This document shows, one piece after another, positions 16,943 through 24,723 of a DNA stretch of 64,000 nt; the stretch's first letter is position 1; each line of letters begins with the position of its first letter. The DNA is taken from the NCBI RefSeq assembly GCF_015752285.1, contig NZ_JADOUY010000002.1:496001-560000 (forward strand), read 5' to 3'. The notes beneath the pieces are model-generated. The model had not been told where the DNA came from, did no database searches, and saw nothing but the letters and a program-made list of their open reading frames with translations. The stretch comes from Mycetocola_A sp015752285 (GTDB taxonomy: Bacteria; Actinomycetota; Actinomycetes; Actinomycetales; Microbacteriaceae). The translations under genes and the position numbers were made by a program.

Positions 16943-17338
16943 TCAGACGGCGCCGAGGTAGAACCAGGACTGTCGTTCGCGCACGAACCGGCTGACCTCA
17001 TGCTGGTCGCCTCGCCCATCGGCTGAGCGGTAGTACGCACGAAACTCGACGGTCCCGTCGACCCCGAGCGGGCCGCCCCCGTTCGTCGAGAGGATGTCGA
17101 GTCGGTACCAGACGAGGTCAGGGTCGAGTTCCAGAGTGGCCGGACGGGTTGTCGGATGCCAGGAGTCGAGCAGATAGCCGGCGTCGTTCACCGCGAACGC
17201 CGTGAACCGAGATCGCATGAGGCGCTCGGCCGTCGGGGCCGTCATATCACTGCGGTGGAGGGGGGCGCAGCAGTTGCCGTAAGTCTCCCCGCTGAGGCAG
17301 GGGCATCGGTCCGGGTCGGCGATCGCAGCAGGTGGCAC
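16943..17338 (-). CDS. YchJ family SEC-C metal-binding protein
   Basis: 131 residues. The N-terminal CPCLSGETYGNCC cluster is a SEC-C-type zinc motif; the rest (MRSRFTAFAVNDAGYLLDSWHPTTRP) matches the NTF2-like YchJ/UPF0225 domain. Function is unknown. I choose the GTG at 17338 because CATAAT (17345-17350) lies exactly 6 nt upstream and little of the family precedes DPDRCPC. A longer frame to 17401 exists. Confidence 0.85.
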   Translation of the reverse strand: MPPAAIADPDRCPCLSGETYGNCCAPLHRSDMTAPTAERLMRSRFTAFAVNDAGYLLDSWHPTTRPATLELDPDLVWYRLDILSTNGGGPLGVDGTVEFRAYYRSADGRGDQHEVSRFVRERQSWFYLGAV

Positions 17339-17363
17339 ACCGCCATTATGCGTCACCGGGGCG

Positions 17364-17421
17364 CGCACGCTCGACAGGTGCCGACTCTCAAAAGAGCGCA
17401 CAATCGCCTGTCGAACGTGCG
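17364..17421. repeat. Long inverted repeat between YchJ and TetR genes
   Basis: Left arm CGCACGCTCGACAGG (17364-17378), right arm CCTGTCGAACGTGCG (17407-17421); 14 of 15 positions pair, across a 28-nt loop holding CTC...GAG. It is about 100 bp beyond the minus-strand tetR stop and just upstream of the YchJ promoter. Confidence 0.6.
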
Positions 17422-17519
17422 TCGGGTTCAGTGGTTCCTGTTGAGCGGAACACGATCGTCGGTTCGGGCGATGAGCCAGAGCGGAACGACCTGCAGTGCA
17501 GCCTCAGAGTGGAGATGAT

Positions 17520-18131
17520 TCATGCCGCGCTCCATGCCGTCGTGACGGCGTGGACGGCGAGGCGGAGCGTCTCCGTCTCGGTCTCGACCCGCACCGCCTC
17601 GGCGGGCAGAGCGCGCTCCGTCATGAGCCCGCTGATAACCGTCGCGAGGAACCGCGCCCGCTGCTCGACCTCGCCCGCGGGAATCGCGCCTTCCTCGATG
17701 AGCGTGGTCAACCACCGCTCGACGCGGTGGCGACCCATCCGCTCGAGCGCGAGGTAGGTGGCCGCCTCGTCGTCGGAAGGTGTGGATGCCACGTACGTCT
17801 CGTACAGAGCGCCCCATTGCTCTCGGGCACGGCCGCCGGCACCCACTTGCGCGAGGATCAGTCGCAAGCACGCGATAAGGCGTTCGGTCGGCGCCAGTGC
17901 GTGATCGTGGATGGGATCGTCAGGAATTTCGACGTCGTATATCCCGGCGACGACAGTGTCGATGAGGGCACGCTGCGTGGGAAAGAAGTGCCGCAGCGAG
18001 CCCGTGCTTACGTGGGCGCGAGCGGCGACCGCCCGAACACTCAAGCGGGCGGTCGGGTTCTCACCGAGCATGGTCGCCGCAGCAATCAGGATCTTGTCGC
18101 GCGTTCCCGGGTCCTTCGATTTAACGCTCAT
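17520..18131 (-). CDS. TetR/AcrR family transcriptional regulator
   Basis: 203 residues. The N-terminal HTH reads LSVRAVAARAHVSTGSLRHF, followed by the TetR helix FPTQRALID. The C-terminal domain resembles those with a TetR_C fold but gives no ligand clue. AAGGG lies about 6 nt before the ATG. It is divergent from a membrane protein/CPBP protease pair, and two related dyads occupy the gap, so autorepression and control of the pair are likely. Confidence 0.87.
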   Translation of the reverse strand: MSVKSKDPGTRDKILIAAATMLGENPTARLSVRAVAARAHVSTGSLRHFFPTQRALIDTVVAGIYDVEIPDDPIHDHALAPTERLIACLRLILAQVGAGGRAREQWGALYETYVASTPSDDEAATYLALERMGRHRVERWLTTLIEEGAIPAGEVEQRARFLATVISGLMTERALPAEAVRVETETETLRLAVHAVTTAWSAA

Positions 18132-18153
18132 GTCAGCCCTTCTCGTGACAAGT

Positions 18154-18174
18154 AGCTATCACAGTGTGCTAGCT
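18154..18174. promoter_or_regulatory. TetR operator 1
   Basis: AGCTATCACAGTGTGCTAGCT: 21-bp dyad in which only positions 6/16 and the centre deviate from symmetry (AGCTA.CACA.TGTG.TAGCT). It lies in the leader/promoter of the adjacent tetR gene. Confidence 0.7.
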
Positions 18175-18187
18175 TAGCCCTCTCAGC

Positions 18188-18208
18188 ACCTATCACGCTG
18201 TACTAGTT
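18188..18208. promoter_or_regulatory. TetR operator 2 (weaker)
   Basis: ACCTATCACGCTGTACTAGTT shares CTATCAC...TGT.CTAG with the site at 18154 in the same orientation and spacing. Its centre is 34 bp away. It overlaps TAGTTT (18204-18209), a candidate -10 of the rightward promoter. Confidence 0.6.
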
Positions 18209-18227
18209 TGACGTCGAGGTGGAGAAG

Positions 18228-18869
18228 ATGGGAATCAAACATGGGCGCAACCGCCTGGTGCGTACCGGATCCGGCGAACCGCTGCAGCGCTTCCGCTGGT
18301 GGCAGACGTTCGGGCGGTCGTTACGCACGATCACACTCCCGGCTCCCGATGGCACAGCATCCGCCTACACGGTGGATGTTCGTCATGCCGGCGACATGAC
18401 TGACGGCGAGGTACGGGCGCGTCTCTTCGTGAACGGATCACTGCGCTCGTACTCGAAGATGCCGACCCGCTTCCCGGTGCACGGCGGTCACATCGAGGTC
18501 GGCATCAACGGCTTCGGACTCAAACGCTGCCACTTTGTGCACGCAGACGGCAGTGCGATGCAACTGAGTCCCGACCCCGCCTCTGTAGAAGGGCGCCGCG
18601 CCCGACTGCACCACAGACATCCCGGTCTGAGCCGGCTCATCGGCGTCGTCTCGACGACGCTCGTGCTCGTCGGCCTGAGTGTCACTGTGCCGCAGATCAT
18701 CGAATCGATCTCTCACATCCCGCCCATCGCCGAATCGATCGGAACCTTCACCTCTCCCGTCCGACTTCCGCTCCAGGTCAACCTGCTCATCGGGCTGGCG
18801 GCCGTCATCGGCCGCACCGAACGAGCCTTGCGGATGCGATCGAGCTGGATCGACGAACTCGCGAGCTGA
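18228..18869 (+). CDS. Hypothetical membrane protein in TetR/CPBP module
   Basis: 213 residues that I do not recognise. The N-terminal half is soluble, beta-rich and basic; two hydrophobic segments follow at about 140-160 (GVVSTTLVLVGLSVTVP) and 175-200 (LQVNLLIGLAAVIG). The C-terminus is short and charged. The ATG at 18228 is preceded by GAGGTGGAG; a GTG at 18219 is an alternative. It sits 20 bp upstream of the CPBP protease gene and probably shares its TetR control. Confidence 0.75.
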   Translation: MGIKHGRNRLVRTGSGEPLQRFRWWQTFGRSLRTITLPAPDGTASAYTVDVRHAGDMTDGEVRARLFVNGSLRSYSKMPTRFPVHGGHIEVGINGFGLKRCHFVHADGSAMQLSPDPASVEGRRARLHHRHPGLSRLIGVVSTTLVLVGLSVTVPQIIESISHIPPIAESIGTFTSPVRLPLQVNLLIGLAAVIGRTERALRMRSSWIDELAS

Positions 18870-18889
18870 ACCAACGAAAGGACACAAAC

Positions 18890-19822
18890 ATGTCAAACAC
18901 CGCCCCCAACTGGCTCCTCCAGCCCGACGACCCAGCTCCGACTCCCCGCGCTCCGGCCGCCGTCGAGTACCACCGCGTCTACGCGGGCGGGAAACGCAGA
19001 ATTATCCGCGGCATCCTCGCGATCGTGCTTGTGTTCGCCGGACTCATCGGATTCGGTCAATTGTTCCTGCTCGGCGCCCGCCTCATCGACACGGAGATTC
19101 TTGGACGCGCCGGCTTCACCCCGCTCCAGCAGGCCGCCGGCGCACTCTCCCTCGCCGCGCTCATCCCCTACTGCATGCTGTTGCAACGACTGCTCTACGG
19201 AGTCCCCGCCGGCTCGCTGCACTCCGTAGCCGGACGCTTCCGATACGGTGTCTTCGGCCGATCGCTCCTCGCCTTCGGCCCCGTCCTGCTCATCGTCATC
19301 GCCGGCGGGTTCCTCCTGGCACCTGCTGATCGGATCCCCTGGACGACGGTCGATCTCGTTGCCTACTTCGTGATCGGAATGCTGCTGACACCGCTCGCTG
19401 CGGCCGGAGAAGAGTACGGATTCCGCGGCCTCATGTTCCGCGTCGTCGGCGGATGGACACGTGGGGCGCGCCCCGGCGCCGTGCTCGGCATCATCATCCC
19501 CACCGTCCTCTTTTCTCTCTTCCACGGGTCGCTCGACCCCTACATCCTGACCTCATACCTCGTGCTCTTCGGGTCGCTGGCGATCATCACCTGGCGCACT
19601 GGAGGACTCGAGACCGCCGTCGTCCTCCACGCCGTCTACAACGTCACGGCCCTCGTGCTCGGCACGGCTCTGCACGTCGACCTCGGCGGCGCACTCAACA
19701 GTCGCGAACACATCTCCGGCTCGATCGCCAACCTCATCCCCAGCGCCGCACTGATCCTCATCACCGCCGCCGCCTGGTGGATCACAAGGAAAACCGGCCC
19801 CGCACGCACCCCCGCACGCTGA
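18890..19822 (+). CDS. CPBP family intramembrane glutamic endopeptidase
   Basis: 310-residue polytopic membrane protein (about eight helices). CPBP/Abi motifs are all visible: AAGEEYGFRGLMFR (EExxxR), FSLFHGSLD (FxxxH) and VVLHAVYNVTA (HxxxN). Family members process prenylated proteins or act in bacteriocin self-immunity; its substrate is unknown. AAAGGA is about 8 nt before the ATG. Second gene of a TetR-controlled pair. Confidence 0.9.
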   Translation: MSNTAPNWLLQPDDPAPTPRAPAAVEYHRVYAGGKRRIIRGILAIVLVFAGLIGFGQLFLLGARLIDTEILGRAGFTPLQQAAGALSLAALIPYCMLLQRLLYGVPAGSLHSVAGRFRYGVFGRSLLAFGPVLLIVIAGGFLLAPADRIPWTTVDLVAYFVIGMLLTPLAAAGEEYGFRGLMFRVVGGWTRGARPGAVLGIIIPTVLFSLFHGSLDPYILTSYLVLFGSLAIITWRTGGLETAVVLHAVYNVTALVLGTALHVDLGGALNSREHISGSIANLIPSAALILITAAAWWITRKTGPARTPAR

Positions 19823-19896
19823 ACCGTCCTGGTCGGAACGGATGCGCTCACACTCCTGATAAGTGCGGCACAGACCCTGGTTCTTCGCTGTATGAC

Positions 19897-19915
19897 GCGA
19901 TCCGTTGTGGATCGC
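19897..19915. repeat. Small hairpin downstream of CPBP gene
   Basis: GCGATCC-GTTGT-GGATCGC, perfect 7-bp stem in the 193-bp gap between the CPBP gene and tRNA-Ala. It may take part in termination of the rightward transcript, but no U-tract follows. The rest of this gap shows only two further hairpins. Confidence 0.4.
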
Positions 19916-19939
19916 TGTGGAACGCGGGGCTACTTGAGA

Positions 19940-19966
19940 AAGGGCCCGAGGGACTTAGCGGCCCTT
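19940..19966. terminator. Possible bidirectional terminator
   Basis: AAGGGCC...GGCCCTT, 7-bp stem with a 13-nt loop, followed on the plus strand by CCTT. It lies between the convergent CPBP gene and tRNA-Ala. Confidence 0.45.
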
Positions 19967-19972
19967 CCTTAA

Positions 19973-20011
19973 CGAAAAGAACCCCTGAGAACCTTGCGTT
20001 CATCAGGGGTT
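19973..20011 (-). terminator. Terminator of tRNA-Ala transcript
   Basis: Minus-strand stem AACCCCTGA/TCAGGGGTT (9 bp, 14-nt loop) immediately after the tRNA, followed by CTTTTC. Confidence 0.7.
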
Positions 20012-20015
20012 TCGG

Positions 20016-20088
20016 TGGATCTGAGGGGATTCGAACCCCTGACCCCCTGCATGCCATGCAGGTGCGCTACCAGCTGCGCCACAGACCC
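20016..20088 (-). tRNA. tRNA-Ala (anticodon GGC)
   Basis: 73-nt cloverleaf. Acceptor GGGTCTG pairs with CAGATCC (one G-U); the D arm has GCGCAGCTGGTAGCGC; the anticodon stem-loop CTGCATGGCATGCAG exposes GGC; the T arm is AGGGGTTCGAATCCCCT. The 3' CCA is not fully encoded (ACC then G). It lies 92 bp downstream of rsfS. Confidence 0.95.
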
Positions 20089-20180
20089 ATTCGGTTGCTC
20101 TGATCTCTCGGAGCAACCTGTTTAGATTACTACAAAATCTGCGGCGTCACGAATCGAGACGGCAGACGCGAACAGCGAAC

Positions 20181-20558
20181 CTATTCGACGGGTGCTGCGG
20201 CCGAAACAGCGATCGGAACGACCGGGCAGTCCTTCCACAGTCGCTCGAGGGAGTAGTACAGGCGTTCTTCCTCATGGAAGACGTGCACGACGAGGTCGCC
20301 GAAGTCGAGAAGAATCCAGCGTCCTTCGGACCGGCCTTCTCGACGGAGGGTCTTGTGCCCCGACTCGTTCAACTTGTCTTCGATCTCACCGGCGACGGCA
20401 ACGACGTTGCGCTCGCTGCGTCCGGTCGCGATCAGGAAGATGTCGACGAAAGGCAGAGGTCCAGACACGTCGAGGGCGACGAGGTCTTCGGCGCCTTTGT
20501 CGTTTGCTGCTGCTGCAGCGATGTTGAGCTGCTCGATGGTGGATTCTCGTGCTGTCAC
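20181..20558 (-). CDS. rsfS: Ribosome silencing factor RsfS
   Basis: 125-residue protein that binds L14 on the 50S subunit and blocks subunit joining in poor growth. NDKGAEDLVALDVS, VDIFLIATGRSERNV, GRWILLDFGDLVVHVFHEEER and YYSLERLWKD are the family core. The GTG at 20558 (VTARESTIEQL) fits the family start; AAAGG lies 11 nt upstream. Third gene of the nadD-hypothetical-rsfS operon, a conserved bacterial pairing. Confidence 0.93.
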   Translation of the reverse strand: MTARESTIEQLNIAAAAANDKGAEDLVALDVSGPLPFVDIFLIATGRSERNVVAVAGEIEDKLNESGHKTLRREGRSEGRWILLDFGDLVVHVFHEEERLYYSLERLWKDCPVVPIAVSAAAPVE

Positions 20559-20580
20559 GTGCTGGTTTACCTTTCGGGGA

Positions 20581-21732
20581 CTATCGCGACTGGAAAGCGC
20601 CGGCCGCGATACCGACGATGATGACGGACAACACGGCGACGGCGAGAACGCCGGCCGTGATGGCCAGAATGAGGAGCAGCCGGTTGCTGCGGGCGGGGGC
20701 CGGCGGGGTGATGACATCCCGAGTGGCGGTGTGGGTGCTGACGGCTTTGCTGGCCGAGACGGGTGTTCCTGCCGTGGCGGGTCGTGCCTCGTCCTCGGCA
20801 TCGAACATGGCGTCGATGTCGGACTTGTCGAACTGGTCGGCGTTGCCGCTCGCACCCATCGACGACGGCAGATCGATCGAACCGGTGACGACCACATTTC
20901 CGTTCGCAGAGAGCGGTCCGGTCAGCGGGTGGGCGTTCGGCATGATCGGCAGGATGATCGAGCTGGTGCTCACGCCATTGCCCGCCTCCTCGAGGCCGCG
21001 GGCGATGATCTGGTCGAAGGGCTCGTCAGCCGAAACCGTCGGAGCCTCCACGGGCAGGCCGGTGTCGATCACGGACCGACCGAAATCGTCGGCGAGACGT
21101 GAAGCCTCGTCATCGCCGTTCCCCGCCTGGACGGTCGCAGCAGGGCCGAACGGCGACTCCGGGTGTGGCGACGTGATGAGTTCGAATGCGGACTGCCGTG
21201 ACTCGGCTTCGGCGTCTGGCTCGTCTTGCACGATCTCAGCGTCGACGACGTCCGGCTCAGCGACGCGAGCAGACGACGGCACGAATGAGGGGATCCGGTT
21301 GCCCGCCTGCTGATCGCGCTTGCCATTCTTCTTCGTCGCGGGGACGCTGTCCCGCTCGACCACTGCGGGGACTGCGCCTACTGCCTGCACGCCGTCTGCC
21401 GGTGCGTCCTCGACGACGCTGCCCGGAGCATCCGTTGGCTCAGGGGTGACGACGGACAACGATGCCGTCCGGACGCGCTCGAGGTCGCGCGACTGACGGC
21501 GTGTGAGCGGCCGTCCTGATGCCTGTGCCTCTTCGAGAACCGTGACCTCGTCAGTCGTCAGATTCGGTTCAGCGGGCGTCGGGTTCACCTCGGGGATGTC
21601 TCCACCGGCTACGGGCGACGTCGTCGACACCCGTCGTGAACGTGGTTCGGTGGGCGCAGTGGGCTCGGTCGTTCGCTGCTGCTCTCGCAGCTGGCGACGA
21701 GAGAGCGGTTGCTCGTCGGGCAGCGGGGTCAT
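20581..21732 (-). CDS. Hypothetical protein with C-terminal membrane anchor
   Basis: 383 residues, mostly low-complexity and acidic/proline-rich, with one transmembrane helix at the C-terminus (LLLILAITAGVLAVAVLSVIIVG). Two arginine-rich motifs recur in the N-terminal half: LSRRQLREQQR and LTRRQSRDLERV. The start ATG overlaps the nadD stop as ATGA, so it is translationally coupled. The protein faces the cytoplasm if the C-terminal helix is a tail anchor. Function unknown. Confidence 0.85.
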   Translation of the reverse strand: MTPLPDEQPLSRRQLREQQRTTEPTAPTEPRSRRVSTTSPVAGGDIPEVNPTPAEPNLTTDEVTVLEEAQASGRPLTRRQSRDLERVRTASLSVVTPEPTDAPGSVVEDAPADGVQAVGAVPAVVERDSVPATKKNGKRDQQAGNRIPSFVPSSARVAEPDVVDAEIVQDEPDAEAESRQSAFELITSPHPESPFGPAATVQAGNGDDEASRLADDFGRSVIDTGLPVEAPTVSADEPFDQIIARGLEEAGNGVSTSSIILPIMPNAHPLTGPLSANGNVVVTGSIDLPSSMGASGNADQFDKSDIDAMFDAEDEARPATAGTPVSASKAVSTHTATRDVITPPAPARSNRLLLILAITAGVLAVAVLSVIIVGIAAGAFQSR

Positions 21733-22328
21733 GCATTACTCCGATATAGGTGATGTTTGGTGATGTACTGAACGACACCGTCGGGAACCAAATACCAGAC
21801 CGGGAATCCCCGGCTCACCCGGCTCCGACAGTCAGTGGAAGAAATCGCCAGCGCCGGAACTTCCAACAAGCTTACGTCCTGCTTCGGCAAACCCGAAACG
21901 CTGAGAGCGTGTCCCGGACGACTCACAGCCACGAAATGAGCAAGCGACCACAACTCGTCGACGTCTTTCCAGTTGAGAATCTGCTCGATGGCGTCAGCTC
22001 CGGTGATGAAGAAGAGTTCGGCGTCCGGTCGCGCCTGATGAAGATCGCGCAGCGTGTCGATCGTGAATGTCGTCCCCTGCCGGTCGACGTCGACCCTGCT
22101 CACCGTGAACCGCGGATTGGATGCCGTGGCTATGACGGTCATCAGGTACCGATGTTCTGCAGAGGTGACGACGTTCTTGTGCCAGGGCTGTCCCGTCGGA
22201 ACGAACAGCACTTCATCGAGATCGAATGACTGGGCCACTTCGCTGGCAGCGACGAGGTGACCGTGGTGGATGGGGTCGAACGTGCCGCCCATCACTCCCA
22301 CCCGAGGTGGGCGTGGCAGATCCGCCAT
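21729..22328 (-). CDS. nadD: Nicotinate-nucleotide adenylyltransferase
   Basis: 199-residue cytoplasmic enzyme converting nicotinate mononucleotide plus ATP to deamido-NAD. The nucleotidyltransferase motif GGTFDPIHHGHLVAA (HxGH) is at residues about 15-29, and ISSTDCRSRVSRG is the ISSTxIR-type motif. FVPTGQPWHK is the family substrate loop. It follows a 67-residue membrane protein gene by 6 bp and leads into the hypothetical and rsfS. Confidence 0.95.
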   Translation of the reverse strand: MADLPRPPRVGVMGGTFDPIHHGHLVAASEVAQSFDLDEVLFVPTGQPWHKNVVTSAEHRYLMTVIATASNPRFTVSRVDVDRQGTTFTIDTLRDLHQARPDAELFFITGADAIEQILNWKDVDELWSLAHFVAVSRPGHALSVSGLPKQDVSLLEVPALAISSTDCRSRVSRGFPVWYLVPDGVVQYITKHHLYRSNA

Positions 22329-22334
22329 CGGGCG

Positions 22335-22538
22335 CTAGTGGCCGGGTCCCCGGGTGGAGCCGGTGCGTTCGCGAGCAGCGACACGTCCGCCGTGGCGGTT
22401 GGCGACGTCACGGTAGCTGAACGTCGCGATGCCCAGGAAGAGGAAGATGATGAGGGCGACGACGCCGTACATCCAGGCCGGCATCGGCAGTTCCGTGTGG
22501 TGCGCCGCTTCGGCGATCAGGGCTGTCGCAAACGACAT
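22335..22538 (-). CDS. Small membrane protein, hypothetical
   Basis: 67 residues: a short N-terminal hydrophobic stretch, a clear helix at about 22-42 (MYGVVALIIFLFLGIATFSY) and a basic tail. GGAG is 5 nt before the ATG. Placed between proA and nadD in the same orientation. No function can be given. Confidence 0.75.
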   Translation of the reverse strand: MSFATALIAEAAHHTELPMPAWMYGVVALIIFLFLGIATFSYRDVANRHGGRVAARERTGSTRGPGH

Positions 22539-22589
22539 GTGTACTCCATTCGGTTCTCTGCGCTCGTCGCGCCGCGTTCAGTCTACCGA

Positions 22590-23891
22590 CTATGCACGCA
22601 CCTGGCCTGTACCCCGAACGGTCCACTTCGTGCTGGTCAGCTCGGAAACCCCCATCGGACCACGGGCGTGGAGTTTCTGAGTCGAGATGCCGACCTCCGC
22701 ACCGAAACCGAACTCCCCGCCATCGGTGAATCGTGTCGACGCGTTGACCATCACGACGGCTGAGTCGACCTCGGCGAGGAATCGTTCTGCTGAGACGACG
22801 TCGTCGGTGAGAATCGACTCGGTGTGACCGGTCGAATAGCGGCGGATGTGATCGAGCGCCGCGTCGAGGTCATCGACGATCCGCACCGAGATATCGAGGC
22901 TCATATGCTCGGTCGCCCAGTCGTCGTCGGTCGCGGGTACGGTGCCGGGCACGAGTCTGGCGACGTTCTCATCGGCGTGGATCGTGACACCGGATGCCGT
23001 CAGCCGCCCAAGAACGGACGGCAGCAGGCGCTCGGCGGCCGCGCGATGGACCAGCACCGTCTCCACGGCGTTACAGACGCTGGGCCGCTGGACCTTGGCG
23101 TTGTGCACGATCTCTGTCGCCCAGTCGAGGCGTGCCGTCTCGTCGAGATAGATGTGGACGACGCCGGCACCGGTCTCGATGACGGGCACGCGGGATTCGG
23201 TCACGACGGCCTGGATGAGCGATGCGCTCCCCCGTGGCACCAGCACGTCGACGAGCCCGCGCGCCTGCATCAGCTGAGTCGCACCGTCGCGTCCGAAGTC
23301 GTCGACGGTCTGCACGGCGTCGGAGGGGAGCCCGACGGAGTCGAGGGCATCCCGAATGACCGAGATGAGTTCACGGTTCGTGTTCTCGGCCGCGGTGCCG
23401 CCACGGAGAACGACGGCGTTGCCGCTTTTCAGGGCGAGGGCGGCGATGTCGATCGTGACGTTCGGGCGCGCCTCATAGATCGCCCCGACGACGCCGAATG
23501 GTACGCGGACCTGGTCGATCTTCACGCCGTTCGGAAGCCGCGACCCACGCACGGTCTGTCCGATCGGGTCGGTCAGTGCCGCGATCTCCCGGACGGCTGC
23601 TGCCAGCGCGGTCACCCGCGCCTCGTCGAGGCGCAACCGGTCGAGCAGCCCCGAAGCCAGTCCTGCGCCGGCCCCGTTCTCGAGATCGACCGTGTTGGCG
23701 GCGAGAACCCGGGTCGTCGCGTCGACGACCCCGACCGCTAGCGCTTCGAGGGCTCTGTTCTTGGTTTCCCCTGTCGCGGTGGCGAGGGCGCGGGATGCCT
23801 CGCGGGCGCGCATGAGTCGGTCGCGAACACCCTCGGCGACAGTGTCGCTCGGGACGGAAGACGGAGGCGCTGTCGGCGTTGCGATGCTCAT
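22590..23891 (-). CDS. proA: Glutamate-5-semialdehyde dehydrogenase
   Basis: 433-residue enzyme of proline synthesis, reducing glutamyl-5-phosphate with NADPH. KIDQVRVPFGVVGAIYEARPNV is the N-terminal family core; the catalytic Cys is in RPSVCNAVETVLVH. The ATG at 23891 (MSIATPTAP) follows TAAAAT (23899-23904) by 7 nt, indicating a leaderless promoter of its own. The extension to 24149 runs through proB in another frame and is not real. Works directly after proB. Confidence 0.95.
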   Translation of the reverse strand: MSIATPTAPPSSVPSDTVAEGVRDRLMRAREASRALATATGETKNRALEALAVGVVDATTRVLAANTVDLENGAGAGLASGLLDRLRLDEARVTALAAAVREIAALTDPIGQTVRGSRLPNGVKIDQVRVPFGVVGAIYEARPNVTIDIAALALKSGNAVVLRGGTAAENTNRELISVIRDALDSVGLPSDAVQTVDDFGRDGATQLMQARGLVDVLVPRGSASLIQAVVTESRVPVIETGAGVVHIYLDETARLDWATEIVHNAKVQRPSVCNAVETVLVHRAAAERLLPSVLGRLTASGVTIHADENVARLVPGTVPATDDDWATEHMSLDISVRIVDDLDAALDHIRRYSTGHTESILTDDVVSAERFLAEVDSAVVMVNASTRFTDGGEFGFGAEVGISTQKLHARGPMGVSELTSTKWTVRGTGQVRA

Positions 23892-23931
23892 GTCATCGAT
23901 TTTAGCGAGGTGAGGGCGTGCAGGTGACCGG

Positions 23932-24720
23932 TCAGCCGCGCTGCATCGGTTCGAACCAGGTGCCGACGTCTTCTCCGTTGAGCGCCTGCGACACCTGTGC
24001 GGTGGAGGTGATGAGCACCCCTGCGCCTGATTCGGCAGCAAGACGGGCCGCAGACACCTTGGTCGAGGCTCCCCCGGTTCCCACCCCTGCGGCGCCGATG
24101 TCGCCGAAGGTGACCTGTGTGAGCGGGTCGCCGACCGTGACCGTCGCAATCAGTTCGGCGTCTGGCTCGGACGGAGGCCGCGTGTACAGCGCGTCGACGT
24201 CGCTCAGCAACACCAGTGCATCGGCACCGATGAGCACGGAGACGAGGGCGGCGAGCCGGTCGTTGTCTCCGAAGCGGATCTCGTGCGTTGCGACGGTGTC
24301 GTTCTCGTTGACGATCGGGAGGATGCGCAGACTCAGCAATCTCTCCATCGCGCGCTGCGCATTACTGCGATGCGCGGGGATCTCCAGATCGCCTGCGGTG
24401 AGCAACACCTGGCCTGCGACGATGTCGAAGCGGTCGAGGCTGTCCTGGTACCGGTAGATCAGCACGTTCTGGCCGACAGCAGCAGCCGCCTGCTGGGTGG
24501 CGAGATCGACCGGTCGTGAGGTCAGCTGGAGGTACGGCATCCCGATCGCGATCGCACCCGACGACACGAGGATGATCTCGGTACCGCGACCGTGCGACTC
24601 AGCGAGTGCATCGACGAGGTGCGTGATCTGTCCCGCGTTCTTTCCGCTGATCGACGACGAACCCACTTTGACGACGACACGACGGGCTGAACGGATGCCA
24701 TCGCGACCGGTGAGCGCCAT
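23932..24720 (-). CDS. proB: Glutamate 5-kinase
   Basis: 262-residue amino acid kinase that phosphorylates glutamate, the first step of proline synthesis. RRVVVKVGSSSISG is the phosphate loop; LVSSGAIAIG, NENDTVATHEIRFGDNDRLAALV and GTGGASTKVSAARLA are family motifs. Like several actinobacterial enzymes it lacks a C-terminal PUA domain. The start is 3 bp after the obg stop. Confidence 0.95.
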   Translation of the reverse strand: MALTGRDGIRSARRVVVKVGSSSISGKNAGQITHLVDALAESHGRGTEIILVSSGAIAIGMPYLQLTSRPVDLATQQAAAAVGQNVLIYRYQDSLDRFDIVAGQVLLTAGDLEIPAHRSNAQRAMERLLSLRILPIVNENDTVATHEIRFGDNDRLAALVSVLIGADALVLLSDVDALYTRPPSEPDAELIATVTVGDPLTQVTFGDIGAAGVGTGGASTKVSAARLAAESGAGVLITSTAQVSQALNGEDVGTWFEPMQRG

Positions 24721-24723
24721 GTC

